From Bacteroidota bacterium (GTDB lineage Bacteria; Bacteroidota; Bacteroidia; B-17B0; Aurantibacillaceae), in the NCBI GenBank assembly GCA_021323535.1, contig JAJONO010000032.1:29639-93638 (forward strand): a stretch of 64,000 bases of DNA, read 5' to 3'. A model generated the notes under the pieces. That model was not told the DNA's origin and searched no databases. It saw only the letters and a program-made list of their open reading frames with translations. Position 1 is the first letter of the stretch; each line of letters begins with the position of its first letter. The position numbers and the translations under genes were made by a program. Of this stretch, positions 7,828 to 16,414 are shown one piece after another.

Positions 7828-9717
7828 ATGAAAGAGCTGACACCCTTCAAAGTTCTTTTCTTTTTCGTTGTATTGAGCCTGTTTTCGCATGCCCAGGTCA
7901 TCTACAACGGATATGCTAAAGTTACTGCCGTTACCGGAGGTTCGGTACTCACCGTCTCCAATGTAAATACCACAAATCACAGTTTTAATACCAGCGAATA
8001 TGTGATCGTTATGCAGATGCAGGACGATGTGATCGGCGCCAACACTGGGAATAATGTCAATTTTGGAAACCTCAGCGCCATTCAGAATGCCGGTCGTTAT
8101 GAATTGGCGCAGATCCTGGCAGTGAACCCCACCCCGGCAGCACCTACCAGTATTACACTTACAGCTGTTCTTGCCAATGCGTACAATACCGGCGCCAATT
8201 CATCACTCCAGGTGATTACCTTCAGGAGGTTAAGCGCAACCGCTTTTACCAGTACAAATAATATTACAGGCCTTGCCTGGGATGGTAACCGCGGTGGTGT
8301 TATTGCCCTTGAAGTGCCTACTGTTTTTACTTTAAACCATAATATCAGTGCCGATTACCTGGGTTTCAGAGGCGGTGCCAAAAATACTCCAAACGGTTAT
8401 ACAGCCTGTGAAAATGTAACTTACCGTAATGCCATTGCTACACGTTACGCTGGTAAAGGCGAAGGAATCTATAAAGCTACAAATGCCGCTTACGCTGGGG
8501 CACGTGGTAAAATACTCAATGGCGGCGGCGGCGGAAACGATGTGAATGCTGGCGGTGGTGGTGGCGGAAATTATACAGCCGGAGGAAACGGCGGATTGGG
8601 TTGGGTGCCTGCCGGTACAGGTTGCTCACCTAGCGTTGGCGGAATTGGCGGACTGGCTTTATCAGGAAATATTACAGCTTCACGTATTTTCATGGGCGGT
8701 GGCGGTGGCGGCGGACATGAGAACGATGGACTAGGAACTGTTGGTGGAAATGGCGGCGGAATCATTCTTATTAAAACCGGTACCCTTGTTACCAGCGGGG
8801 CTTGTGGAAGCCGCTTAATTTCGGCCAACGGGGCTACAATCACCAATGCTTCCAATGATGGCTCAGGTGGTGGCGGAGCAGCAGGATCAATCGTATTTCA
8901 GGTGAATACTTTTAGTGTAGTGGGTACCTGTCCACTATCCGTTCAAAGCAATGGCGGTAATGGCGGTCTCAGTAATACAACCGGCGTACATGGCGGCGGC
9001 GGCGGTGGGGCGCAGGGAGTAATCATTTATTCCGGAACGACGCCTACAGTCAATGTAACCAACAGTGCGGTATCTGGGTCGGGCGGAATGAGCTGTTCGG
9101 GTTGTGGCGCCGGATCGGGCGGTAGCAGTGGTAGCGGGCCAAATAACTCAGGTGTTTTACAGGATCAGCAAGGACCTCTTCCAATAGAGTTAAAATATTT
9201 CAGAGTTGAAAATATGGATGATAAAGTGGAACTTAAATGGGCAACTGCTTCCGAAAAGAATACGAATTATTTTATTGTTGAAAGAAGTTCAGATGGCCAC
9301 GATTGGGAACAGTTTCAAAAACATAAAGCTGCCGAAAACAGTTCTCATACTTTATATTATGAATCGTTTGACGAAGCCCCGCTCATCGGAATATCTTATT
9401 ACAGACTTCGCACAGTTGACCTCGACTTGTCGGAACATCTTTCAGAAATAAGAACAGTTGACAGATCTGGCAAAGATGAGTTTGTTATTTTCTTTCCAAA
9501 CCCTGCCGCTGATGTTCTAAACATTGCTTCATCAGGAAAATCGTCAGATATAGATTTTGCTATATTTGATATTGCCGGAAAAAAAATTGATGTTGTGGTT
9601 ATCGATCAGAACGAAAGTAAAATTGTGTTAAACGTTGCGGGTTTTCCGCGTGGGGTTTATTTCATCAACATTAAGAGTGCCACAGGCGCTGTAAGCAATA
9701 AGATCATTCTTAAGTAA
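7828..9717 (+). CDS. Glycine-rich exported protein with T9SS sorting domain
   Basis: A 629-residue protein with a signal peptide (to about residue 22, LSLFSHAQ). An N-terminal beta-rich domain (about 23-220) is followed by a long glycine-rich region (about 230-430) with runs such as GGGGGNDVNAGGGGGGNY, encoded by GGCGGN repeats. A linker domain near 450-540 (LPIELKYFRVENMDDKVELK) and a C-terminal type A sorting domain (about 555-629, FPNPAADVLNIASSG) follow. It is likely a surface-anchored or released adhesin-like protein; the glycine region resembles glycine-rich surface proteins of other bacteria, but no enzyme motif is visible. It is monocistronic, with its own promoter and terminator. Confidence 0.82.
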   Translation: MKELTPFKVLFFFVVLSLFSHAQVIYNGYAKVTAVTGGSVLTVSNVNTTNHSFNTSEYVIVMQMQDDVIGANTGNNVNFGNLSAIQNAGRYELAQILAVNPTPAAPTSITLTAVLANAYNTGANSSLQVITFRRLSATAFTSTNNITGLAWDGNRGGVIALEVPTVFTLNHNISADYLGFRGGAKNTPNGYTACENVTYRNAIATRYAGKGEGIYKATNAAYAGARGKILNGGGGGNDVNAGGGGGGNYTAGGNGGLGWVPAGTGCSPSVGGIGGLALSGNITASRIFMGGGGGGGHENDGLGTVGGNGGGIILIKTGTLVTSGACGSRLISANGATITNASNDGSGGGGAAGSIVFQVNTFSVVGTCPLSVQSNGGNGGLSNTTGVHGGGGGGAQGVIIYSGTTPTVNVTNSAVSGSGGMSCSGCGAGSGGSSGSGPNNSGVLQDQQGPLPIELKYFRVENMDDKVELKWATASEKNTNYFIVERSSDGHDWEQFQKHKAAENSSHTLYYESFDEAPLIGISYYRLRTVDLDLSEHLSEIRTVDRSGKDEFVIFFPNPAADVLNIASSGKSSDIDFAIFDIAGKKIDVVVIDQNESKIVLNVAGFPRGVYFINIKSATGAVSNKIILK

Positions 9718-9734
9718 TTCAAAAGAATAAAAGT

Positions 9735-9782
9735 CAAAATTCAAAAACGCCCTGCCTTTTGAATTTTGAATTAATTTTTTTT
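9735..9782 (+). terminator. Probable terminator with 12-bp perfect inverted repeat
   Basis: CAAAATTCAAAA (9735-9746) pairs with TTTTGAATTTTG (9757-9768), followed by a run of T. The AT-rich arms are themselves made of 7-base units (AAAAGTC, AAAATTC, AAAAACG). Confidence 0.6.
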
Positions 9783-9820
9783 GACTTCCTATTTATGACT
9801 TAAAAGCCTAATTTTACAGT

Positions 9821-10789
9821 GTGCTTACCATAAGAAATACGAAACACTTCAGGATAGAAAAACCTTCTATTGTTACCATTGGAACATTTGATGGCGTTCA
9901 TTTGGGTCACCAAAAAATCCTCAGCCGTTTACAGCAGCTCAAACAAAAACATGGATTAAACGCTGTGGTACTTACTTTTGAACCTCATCCCAGGAAAGTA
10001 TTATTTCCTAACCAGGCTGATTTAAAACTTCTCACTTTAATTGATGAAAAACTCGACCTGCTCGAAAATTACGGAGTGGATGTAGCTGTTGTTTATCCGT
10101 TCGATAAAACTTTCTCCAACATCGAAGCAAAGGAATATATCGAAGAAATACTACTTAAAAATCTTAAGGTAAAATATCTGGTGATTGGTTATGATCATCA
10201 TTTCGGAAAGGATCGTGGGGGAAATATTAAAGTGCTGCAGCAATTCGAAAAAGAATACGGATACGAAGTAGAAGAGATAGACGCGCTCGATATTGATCAC
10301 ATTGCGATCAGCAGTAGTAAGATCAGGCATGCGCTGGAGGAAGGAAAAATCACTCTCGCTAATAATTACCTGGGCCATTATTTCTTTTTAAATGCAATAG
10401 TCGTTGAAGGAAAACAATTAGGAAGAAAACTGGGTTATCCTACGGCTAATCTTAAGATCGAAGGTACCGACAAGCTCATTCCCAAAATAGGTGTTTACTT
10501 TGTAGAGGTGGTTATTGATAACGTGGCGCATTATGGAATGATGAACATTGGTTATAATCCAACCACCGACAACGACCAGAAAGTGAAAATTGAAGTTAAT
10601 ATTTTCGATTTCAACGAAGATATTTACAGGAAGGTTGTTCGTATCAATTTCATTGATTATTTAAGAGACGAGAAAAAATTCAATAACTTAGAAGAACTCA
10701 CAGAAGCGCTGCATGAGGACAAACAGAAATGTATGCTTTTGATCGAGGAGATTAACAGGACACTCTGCGCGATTGTTAAAACAAAATAA
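9821..10789 (+). CDS. ribF: Bifunctional riboflavin kinase / FAD synthetase
   Basis: A 322-residue enzyme that phosphorylates riboflavin to FMN and adenylates FMN to FAD. The N-terminal nucleotidyltransferase domain holds GTFDGVHLGHQKIL (about 22-35) and the late motif ISSSKIRHALEEG. The C-terminal flavokinase domain (about 180-310) holds GRKLGYPTANLKI and the substrate motif MNIGYNPTT. Length matches the usual 300-320 residues. The start is GTG at 9821; TAATTTTA at 9809-9816 could be a -7 box, which would leave almost no leader. The leucine-rich-repeat gene follows 26 bases later. Confidence 0.95.
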   Translation: MLTIRNTKHFRIEKPSIVTIGTFDGVHLGHQKILSRLQQLKQKHGLNAVVLTFEPHPRKVLFPNQADLKLLTLIDEKLDLLENYGVDVAVVYPFDKTFSNIEAKEYIEEILLKNLKVKYLVIGYDHHFGKDRGGNIKVLQQFEKEYGYEVEEIDALDIDHIAISSSKIRHALEEGKITLANNYLGHYFFLNAIVVEGKQLGRKLGYPTANLKIEGTDKLIPKIGVYFVEVVIDNVAHYGMMNIGYNPTTDNDQKVKIEVNIFDFNEDIYRKVVRINFIDYLRDEKKFNNLEELTEALHEDKQKCMLLIEEINRTLCAIVKTK

Positions 10790-10815
10790 AGCGCGGATTA
10801 AAGCGTTATTAAATT

Positions 10816-11418
10816 ATGAAACAGTTTAAAACCTTATTTGTTTTTTTGATAACATTCATCGGAGTTTCGTCGCATGCGCAATTACTGGACTCAGTTACGC
10901 TTGCCACCTACCAGGAATATACCGATCTTGAAGAGGCCCTCAAAAATCCGGATAATGTTGTAAAGTTATCACTCCGTAAAAAAAAGTATAAAGAATTTCC
11001 AAAAGAGATCTTTGCGTTTAAAAACCTTCAATACCTCGACCTCAGCAAAAATTCTTTGAAAGATCTTTCTGATAGTTTAACGCGTTTCCCGAATCTGCAA
11101 TATCTTATTTGCAGCAAAAATATTCTTGAACGCCTTCCTAAAAATATCGGGCAGTTAAAAAACCTCCGTCACTTAAACGTGAATCAGAACGAAATCGAAC
11201 AATTGCCATACTCGATTGGCGATCTTGAAAACCTCGAAGTAGCCGACCTTTGGAGCAACAACCTGGATTATTTTCCGGAGAGTATGAAGAAGATGACAAA
11301 ATTAAAACTGATGGATTTGCGTAACATTCTTATTCCAAGAGCTAACCAGGATGCTATTCAGGCCATGCTTCCAAACACAAAAATCTATTTCAGTCCGCCC
11401 TGCAATTGCAGCTGGTAA
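10816..11418 (+). CDS. Secreted leucine-rich-repeat protein
   Basis: A 200-residue protein with a signal peptide (about 1-22, FIGVSSHAQ). Five to six leucine-rich repeats of about 23 residues run from about residue 50 to 170 (LQYLDLSKNSLKDLSDSL, LRHLNVNQNEIEQLPYSIG, LEVADLWSNNLDYFPESM). The C-terminus ends in PPCNCSW. LRR folds bind proteins, so it probably works outside the cytoplasm by protein contact, but the partner cannot be told. It follows ribF closely and is followed by a weak terminator hairpin. Confidence 0.85.
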   Translation: MKQFKTLFVFLITFIGVSSHAQLLDSVTLATYQEYTDLEEALKNPDNVVKLSLRKKKYKEFPKEIFAFKNLQYLDLSKNSLKDLSDSLTRFPNLQYLICSKNILERLPKNIGQLKNLRHLNVNQNEIEQLPYSIGDLENLEVADLWSNNLDYFPESMKKMTKLKLMDLRNILIPRANQDAIQAMLPNTKIYFSPPCNCSW

Positions 11419-11437
11419 AGGGTTTCAGACAGTTCAG

Positions 11438-11469
11438 ACTTATTAAGAACGGTCTTTTAATAAGTTTTG
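11438..11469 (+). terminator. Weak terminator-like hairpin
   Basis: ACTTATTAA (11438-11446) pairs perfectly with TTAATAAGT (11457-11465), followed by TTTT. Confidence 0.45.
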
Positions 11470-11600
11470 AGCCTGCCCTAAAAAAGCATAAACTTTTATT
11501 CCAAATTTTATAATGCAGTATTAGTACCTGTTTTATACGGGTGAAATCATGTATTATATATGTGTTTTTCATTGGAAAAAGCGGGCAAAAAAGTCACATT

Positions 11601-13739
11601 ATGAAAAAAAGTATATTCCTTACGGCGGTCTTATTGCTGTGCTTTGCTTTCAGTTCTTCGCTAAAAGCCCAGTCAAAAGCCGAACTCGAAGAACAGGCTT
11701 ATGCAGCCCTTAACGACAGGGATTTTGCAACAGCGTATACTTTATTTGATAAGCTCAATTCAAAGTATCCGAAGGAATTCGATTATAAATTCAAGCTTGG
11801 ACTCAGTTGTTTGAATTATCCTGAAAAGAAAGCACGGGCCATAGAAGTGTTTATGGATGTGAAAAAAGAATCGAAAGGACCAGAAGGAGATTATTATTTA
11901 GGAAAAGCATACCACGTAAATTATAAATTCGATGATGCCATTCCTCTTCTTGAATCTTATGTTGCAGCACGCGCTAATACAAAGAATAAAGAAGAAAAGG
12001 AACTGGTAAAAGACGCTGAAATAATTCTCTCTAATTGTAAGAACGGAAAACTCCTGGTAGATACTAAAGTCATTGCAGACATTAAGAATATCGGTCCTCC
12101 TGTAAATACAGACGAAGATGAATATGTTCCGGCCATTACAACCGACGAATCTATTATTGTATTTACTTATCGCGGTAAGAAAAGCATCGGAGGAAAACTC
12201 AGTACCGAATTAAAACCTGATCCTATCGACGGGCAATATCACGAGGATGTTTATATCTCACGTAAAAAAGCTGATTCAACCTGGACCGAGCCAATGAGCA
12301 TTGGATCGGTGAACGGGAAAGGAAACGACGCGGCAATCTCTATTTCTCCCGATGGGCAACTGCTTTTTATTTTCGCAAGTACTGATAAAAACGAAGGAGA
12401 TATTCTTGTGAGTAAACTCGAAGGAAATGAATTCTCGAAACCTGAACCTCTTAATAAAAACATTAATACCGAATCGTGGGAAGGATCATGTTCTATTTCT
12501 GCTGATGGAAGAACTTTATATTTTGCGAGTGAACGCCCGGGTGGAGTAGGAGGCCGCGATATCTGGATGAGTGAGAAAGACGCAAGCGGAGATTGGGGAC
12601 CGGCAAAAAATCTTGGACCTAAAGTAAATACTACAACTGACGACGACGCACCTTTCATTCACCCCGATGGAATTACTTTATTCTATAGTTCGAAGGGTCA
12701 CCAGAGCATTGGCGGTTATGATATTATGTTTTCTGTAAAAAGAGATAATGAGTGGACAGAACCAAAAAGCATGGGACTTCCTCTCAATACAACAGAAGAT
12801 GATCGTTATTATGTAATTAACTCCCGTGGGGATAAAGGATTTTTCAGCAGTAACCGTGCGGGTTCTGGCGGCTTAGGAAAACAGGATATTTACATGGTAA
12901 CACCTGGTATTCTTGGCGACAAACCTGTTATCGCTTTATTAAAAGGTGTTGTTTACGGCGATGATAAACCTGTTGAAGCGAAGATTGAAGTTTTAAAAAT
13001 TGTGCAGAAAGAAAATATCGGTCCGTTTTATTCTAACAACACAACCGGAAAATACCTCATGGCATTAAGTCCCGGATTTGTTTACCGTATTAAAGTTGTT
13101 GCTAACGGATTCGATCCTATTGAAGAAGATCTTGATATTGAAAGTCTCAATAAATACATGGAGACCAATAAAGATTTTTACCTGTATACTCCGGGTCGCA
13201 CGGGAACAACAACGGCAACTCCTACAACTGTGGCAACAACAGATACTACAACTCCGACAAACACAACAACTACAACTCCTACCAACACAAGTGTTGCTGT
13301 AAATACAAATACACCAACCGAAACAAATACAACGGTTGAGGGCGGTCCATGCGTTTCTATGAATCTTCCTGAGTTTGGTCCTCTGAAAGGAAAATCATTG
13401 AACGATCTCCAGGTTTACAGTGAACTTTTGAGGATAGCCGGAGATTATTGTGCAGAAGGATTGGTGTTTAAAGTGCAGATTGCCGCTTATCGAAAACCAG
13501 AGAATTACAAGTACGGACATTTAGCGCAGTATGGCAAACCCGAAGTTGTAGATTATCCGGATGGCATTACACGTTTCACTCAGAAACAATTCAAGACCGT
13601 AAAAGCAGCTGAGGTTCAAAGGCAGAAAGCTATTGCAAAAGGACAGAAAGATGCCTGGATTGTTGCCTTCATTGGTGGAAAACGTTATACGCTTGAAGAA
13701 TTAATTATGGTTGATTTCCTCGGGAAATCGATTAACTAA
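11601..13739 (+). CDS. TPR / PD40 beta-propeller envelope protein with SPOR-like C-terminus
   Basis: A 712-residue exported protein. The ATG at 11601 is chosen because a signal peptide (MKKSIFLTAVLLLCFAFSSS) begins there, although the frame is open upstream. TPR-like helices span about 25-150. WD40-like PD40 repeats span about 170-450 (TLYFASERPGGVGGRDIWMS, TLFYSSKGHQSIGGYDIMFS). A carboxypeptidase-regulatory-like beta domain (about 455-550) and a threonine-rich linker follow. The C-terminus (VFKVQIAAYRKPENY, about 630-712) resembles a SPOR peptidoglycan-binding fold. It shares its first three domains with the PorE-like gene at 22331 but has no OmpA domain. Likely periplasmic or outer-membrane associated. 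Confidence 0.8.
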   Translation: MKKSIFLTAVLLLCFAFSSSLKAQSKAELEEQAYAALNDRDFATAYTLFDKLNSKYPKEFDYKFKLGLSCLNYPEKKARAIEVFMDVKKESKGPEGDYYLGKAYHVNYKFDDAIPLLESYVAARANTKNKEEKELVKDAEIILSNCKNGKLLVDTKVIADIKNIGPPVNTDEDEYVPAITTDESIIVFTYRGKKSIGGKLSTELKPDPIDGQYHEDVYISRKKADSTWTEPMSIGSVNGKGNDAAISISPDGQLLFIFASTDKNEGDILVSKLEGNEFSKPEPLNKNINTESWEGSCSISADGRTLYFASERPGGVGGRDIWMSEKDASGDWGPAKNLGPKVNTTTDDDAPFIHPDGITLFYSSKGHQSIGGYDIMFSVKRDNEWTEPKSMGLPLNTTEDDRYYVINSRGDKGFFSSNRAGSGGLGKQDIYMVTPGILGDKPVIALLKGVVYGDDKPVEAKIEVLKIVQKENIGPFYSNNTTGKYLMALSPGFVYRIKVVANGFDPIEEDLDIESLNKYMETNKDFYLYTPGRTGTTTATPTTVATTDTTTPTNTTTTTPTNTSVAVNTNTPTETNTTVEGGPCVSMNLPEFGPLKGKSLNDLQVYSELLRIAGDYCAEGLVFKVQIAAYRKPENYKYGHLAQYGKPEVVDYPDGITRFTQKQFKTVKAAEVQRQKAIAKGQKDAWIVAFIGGKRYTLEELIMVDFLGKSIN

Positions 13740-14630
13740 TTACATGATGTAAAAATCATTGTTCTTAAAAGGCTGCGGAATTTCCTTTTCTTTCAGAAGC
13801 TGTTTTATATTTATTTCAATTGTTCTCGAAATGGTTGTTACAGGTGTATCGCTAGGCCGGTTGGTGAAAGGATCCTGAAGATGATACGCCGACTTTTCAA
13901 GCAGGAAAAAGCACATAGATATTACCATAAGCAAAGGTAGCTCAAAATACATTTTCACATCTCCAAGCGCAATCGAAAGTGTAATTACGAAAAGATAAAT
14001 GGTCATATGAAGAAACAGTCGGTACGTAGAGGGAAATACGGTACTTTTAATTCTTTCAGCCCTTCCCATAGAATCACATAGCCTTATAAAAGTCTCATCC
14101 ATCTGTGTAAACGTGAATGTGTCGAGCTTCTTGCTCCTGTAAAGTTCTGCTATCTCCAGTTCACTCATTTGAAGTAGTCCGAGTGGTTTATTGTTGTGAC
14201 GGTCGAGCTCGTCTAAATCTTCCGAAGAAATGAACTGATCAAGGTTTGCTTTAGCATCCTGATCACGCAGCGATTGCCCCAACGAATAGCACCATGCGAT
14301 TTGTCGGTAAGAAATTTTACGGATCAGTGGATCATCTTTTGGGAGAAAGGACTGCAACTGAATAACGAGCGTTCTGGAATCGTTCACTATAGAACCCCAG
14401 ATCTTTCGCGCTTCCCACCAACGGTCATACGACTGACTTATTTTAAACGAAAGTAAAACAGAAATAGAGGTACCGAGGAACGCCGGTATAGGAAGTGGTA
14501 TCTCGGGAAGCAGGTATTTTAAATACCAGGTAATATAGTTTACAATTAAGCCAATTATAAAAACATAAAGAAGGTCGAACTTAATTTTATTGAAGATATA
14601 GCTGAAAGGTATTTTTTTATCCGCAATCAT
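13740..14630 (-). CDS. Bestrophin-like membrane protein (UPF0187/YneE family)
   Basis: A 296-residue membrane protein with the bacterial bestrophin signature SYDRWWEARKIWGSIVNDSR (about 67-86). Hydrophobic segments lie at about 20-36, 45-62, 208-224 and 228-244. Bacterial homologues form pentameric ion channels; direction and selectivity vary and cannot be read from sequence. Length is normal for the family. The stop codon lies directly next to the stop of the convergent PD40 gene, with no space for a terminator. Confidence 0.85.
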   Translation of the reverse strand: MIADKKIPFSYIFNKIKFDLLYVFIIGLIVNYITWYLKYLLPEIPLPIPAFLGTSISVLLSFKISQSYDRWWEARKIWGSIVNDSRTLVIQLQSFLPKDDPLIRKISYRQIAWCYSLGQSLRDQDAKANLDQFISSEDLDELDRHNNKPLGLLQMSELEIAELYRSKKLDTFTFTQMDETFIRLCDSMGRAERIKSTVFPSTYRLFLHMTIYLFVITLSIALGDVKMYFELPLLMVISMCFFLLEKSAYHLQDPFTNRPSDTPVTTISRTIEINIKQLLKEKEIPQPFKNNDFYIM

Positions 14631-14797
14631 ATAAGGTTAATAATCGCAAGTAAAATTAAATGCCCCGTAAGGCAACCTCCAATCCGAAAATGTTAAATAG
14701 ATTAAAAAAACGAATCCTACCGATTATACTTCCATTATCTTTTCAGTGTTCCTGTTCGGAATGCAGATTTCAAATAAGTAGAAGCTGGCTTCGGTTT

Positions 14798-15747
14798 TTA
14801 TTTCTCATCTTTCGCGATCTGTACTTTATATCCCAGAATAGCTCTTCCGTTAATGAAAACAATAATTCCGTACTCACCCGCATGATTTAGTTTTTGTCTG
14901 ATGATATAAGTATCTTCTTGTTTTTTTATAACAACAGGTCTGTAAACTATTCCCAAACCATCCGCTTCAATATTAATGCTGTCGATTTTCGTTTGAGTTT
15001 TCAGTTCAAATGATAAAGTATCTTTCAGTTTGGCTTTTATTAATCCTTTTTCAGGTAAAGGTTGACTCATGTTAAACCTGAAGTGTGCCGGATAAAGAAA
15101 GGGCCATTGCTTGAATTTTGATTTGGAAATGAGAGTGTCTGAAAGTTGCCATATTGATTTTTCAGGGAAATGGGTATAAATGAAATTTTGCGGCACCATT
15201 AAAAAATAAGTATCGCTGAAACGCTTGTTCATTTTTTTTGCCCGTTCATCGTAATACCCGGCCGACCAGGTTACATCGCATAGTTGCCACTTCCCGGAAA
15301 GAAAAATGGCGTTCCAGGCATGATCAGGTTTTTTGTATGTTTTATTAATGTCATAGAGCGAATGCTTTGAAAAACCACTGATCTTTTCACATTTGATGCC
15401 TACGGCTTCGCACATGCCGCATAACAGGTTTGAATAACCAACACAGACAGCCTTTTTCTTTCTGAACGTTTTTTCTGCTTTCGCAGTTCTGTAAGAGATA
15501 TTATATTCAATGTTTTCAGCAACCCATCTGTATATGGCCCTGAACTTTGACAAATCATCTTTCAGAACTTTGACAAATCATCTTTCAGGTCTCTCGTAAG
15601 CGCGCGGGCAAGTTCGTCATAACTTTTAAAAGTTCCCGGCGACATAGATAAAGCGATAGAATCCACTTTAGAAAAATTTGTTTGTGATCTGGAGAAAATA
15701 AAAAAGCCCGCCGAAAATAACAGCAGGCAAAATATTTTTTTTCTCAT
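14798..15747 (-). pseudogene. Transglutaminase-like exported protein, frameshifted by a 23-bp tandem duplication
   Basis: Two adjacent frames make one gene. The first (15747-15562) has a signal peptide (MRKKIFCLLLFSAGFFIF) and ends at DLKDDLSKF. The second (15553-14798) continues SKFRAIYRWVAENIEY and carries the transglutaminase-like core: Cys in KKAVCVGYSNLLC, His in DHAWNAIF, Asp in QLCDVTWSAG. The break is caused by two direct copies of a 23-base unit at 15542-15587. Removing one copy joins ...DDLSKFRAIYRW... in a single frame of about 308 codons. Only a TTG could restart the second part, and it would lack export. It is either a recent mutation, a reversible slippage switch or an assembly error. 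Confidence 0.88.
15542..15587. repeat. 23-bp tandem duplication inside the transglutaminase gene
   Basis: GAACTTTGACAAATCATCTT plus TCA occurs twice in direct succession (15542-15564 and 15565-15587) without a mismatch. As 23 is not a multiple of three, the duplication shifts the frame. Confidence 0.97.
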
Positions 15748-15764
15748 GATCTTATTCAGAAAAA

Positions 15765-16218
15765 TTAAACCGTCATGATTTCTTTTTCCTTCTGCTCAAT
15801 GTGTTTGTCCACCTTAGTAACAGTTCCATCGGTAAGATTCTGAATTTTTGTTTCAGCATCTTGCGGTTTTCGTTAATTCTTTCCTGCGTTCTTCTGTGAG
15901 AGGCGGAACCACGATGCGGATGATAACACCATCGTTCTGAGGATTGAAACCTAAGTTGGCCATCTGGATGGCTTTTTCGATGGGCGTCAGCATTGTTTTA
16001 TCCCATGGCTGGATAATAAGAGTACGCGCATCCTGGGTGTTAACACTGGCTACACCATTCAATGGCATTTTTGAACCGTAAGCATCTACCTGTACATTTT
16101 CAAGCATAACAGGGTTTGCTTTTCCGGCTCTTACTTTCTGAAGCTCTGCTTCAAGGTGACTAATGGCTTTATCCATTAGAGATTTTGAATTATCTAAAAC
16201 TGATTTAACGTCGCTCAT
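15765..16218 (-). pseudogene. frr: Ribosome recycling factor gene with internal deletion and frameshift
   Basis: The first 119 codons are a good RRF (MSDVKSVLDNSKSLMDKA to VPPLTEERRKELTKTA). The frame then ends at a TGA (15853-15855). In the next frame the genuine RRF C-terminus follows at once (DAETKIQNLTDGTVTKVDKH to KEKEIMTV, stop at 15765-15767). Compared with the usual 185 residues, about 36 codons between ELTKTA and DAETKIQ are missing; these hold the arginine-rich segment (VRNVRRD in E. coli) needed for splitting post-termination ribosomes. RRF is essential in bacteria, so this is either an assembly or sequencing defect or a dead copy with another frr elsewhere. The ATG at 16218 is standard. 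Confidence 0.9.
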
Positions 16219-16225
16219 AATGTTG

Positions 16226-16233
16226 TAAAGGTA
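16226..16233 (-). promoter_or_regulatory. -7 promoter box for frr
   Basis: Minus-strand TACCTTTA, one base from TAnnTTTG, 8 bases before the frr ATG, directly at the edge of the heptad array. Confidence 0.4.
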
Positions 16234-16317
16234 ATAGTTTATAGTTGATAGTCAATAGTTGTTAGTTCAAAGTTCCGGTTCAAGGTTTCTGGTTATTCGT
16301 TAATGGTTTCTTGTTCT
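16234..16317. repeat. Heptad repeat array upstream of frr
   Basis: Twelve 7-base units in register: ATAGTTT, ATAGTTG, ATAGTCA, ATAGTTG, TTAGTTC, AAAGTTC, CGGTTCA, AGGTTTC, TGGTTAT, TCGTTAA, TGGTTTC, TTGTTCT. The units drift from ATAGTTN to NGGTTNN along the array, but the GTT core stays. The rest of the gap to 16414 holds a few more such units (GTTCAAA, GTTCCTG, TGGTTAA) and no gene. Confidence 0.75.
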
Positions 16318-16414
16318 GTGTACCTAAATAACCGAAGGTTATTCCTCTGTTTCTCTGCGTCTGTGGTTAAAATAGTTCTTTTTTAATGTCCCTGTTCAAA
16401 GTTCCTGTGGTTAA

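Noticed and set aside
12251..12658. Minus-strand frame of 135 codons
   Set aside because: Antisense to the PD40 gene, composition follows the opposite strand.
14660..14890. Small plus-strand frame of 76 codons
   Set aside because: Half of it is antisense to the transglutaminase gene and the rest shows no signal peptide or family pattern; no promoter seen.
15853..15870. Programmed frameshift in frr
   Set aside because: The missing residues are not encoded in any frame nearby; about 36 codons are absent, so frameshifting alone would not give a normal RRF.
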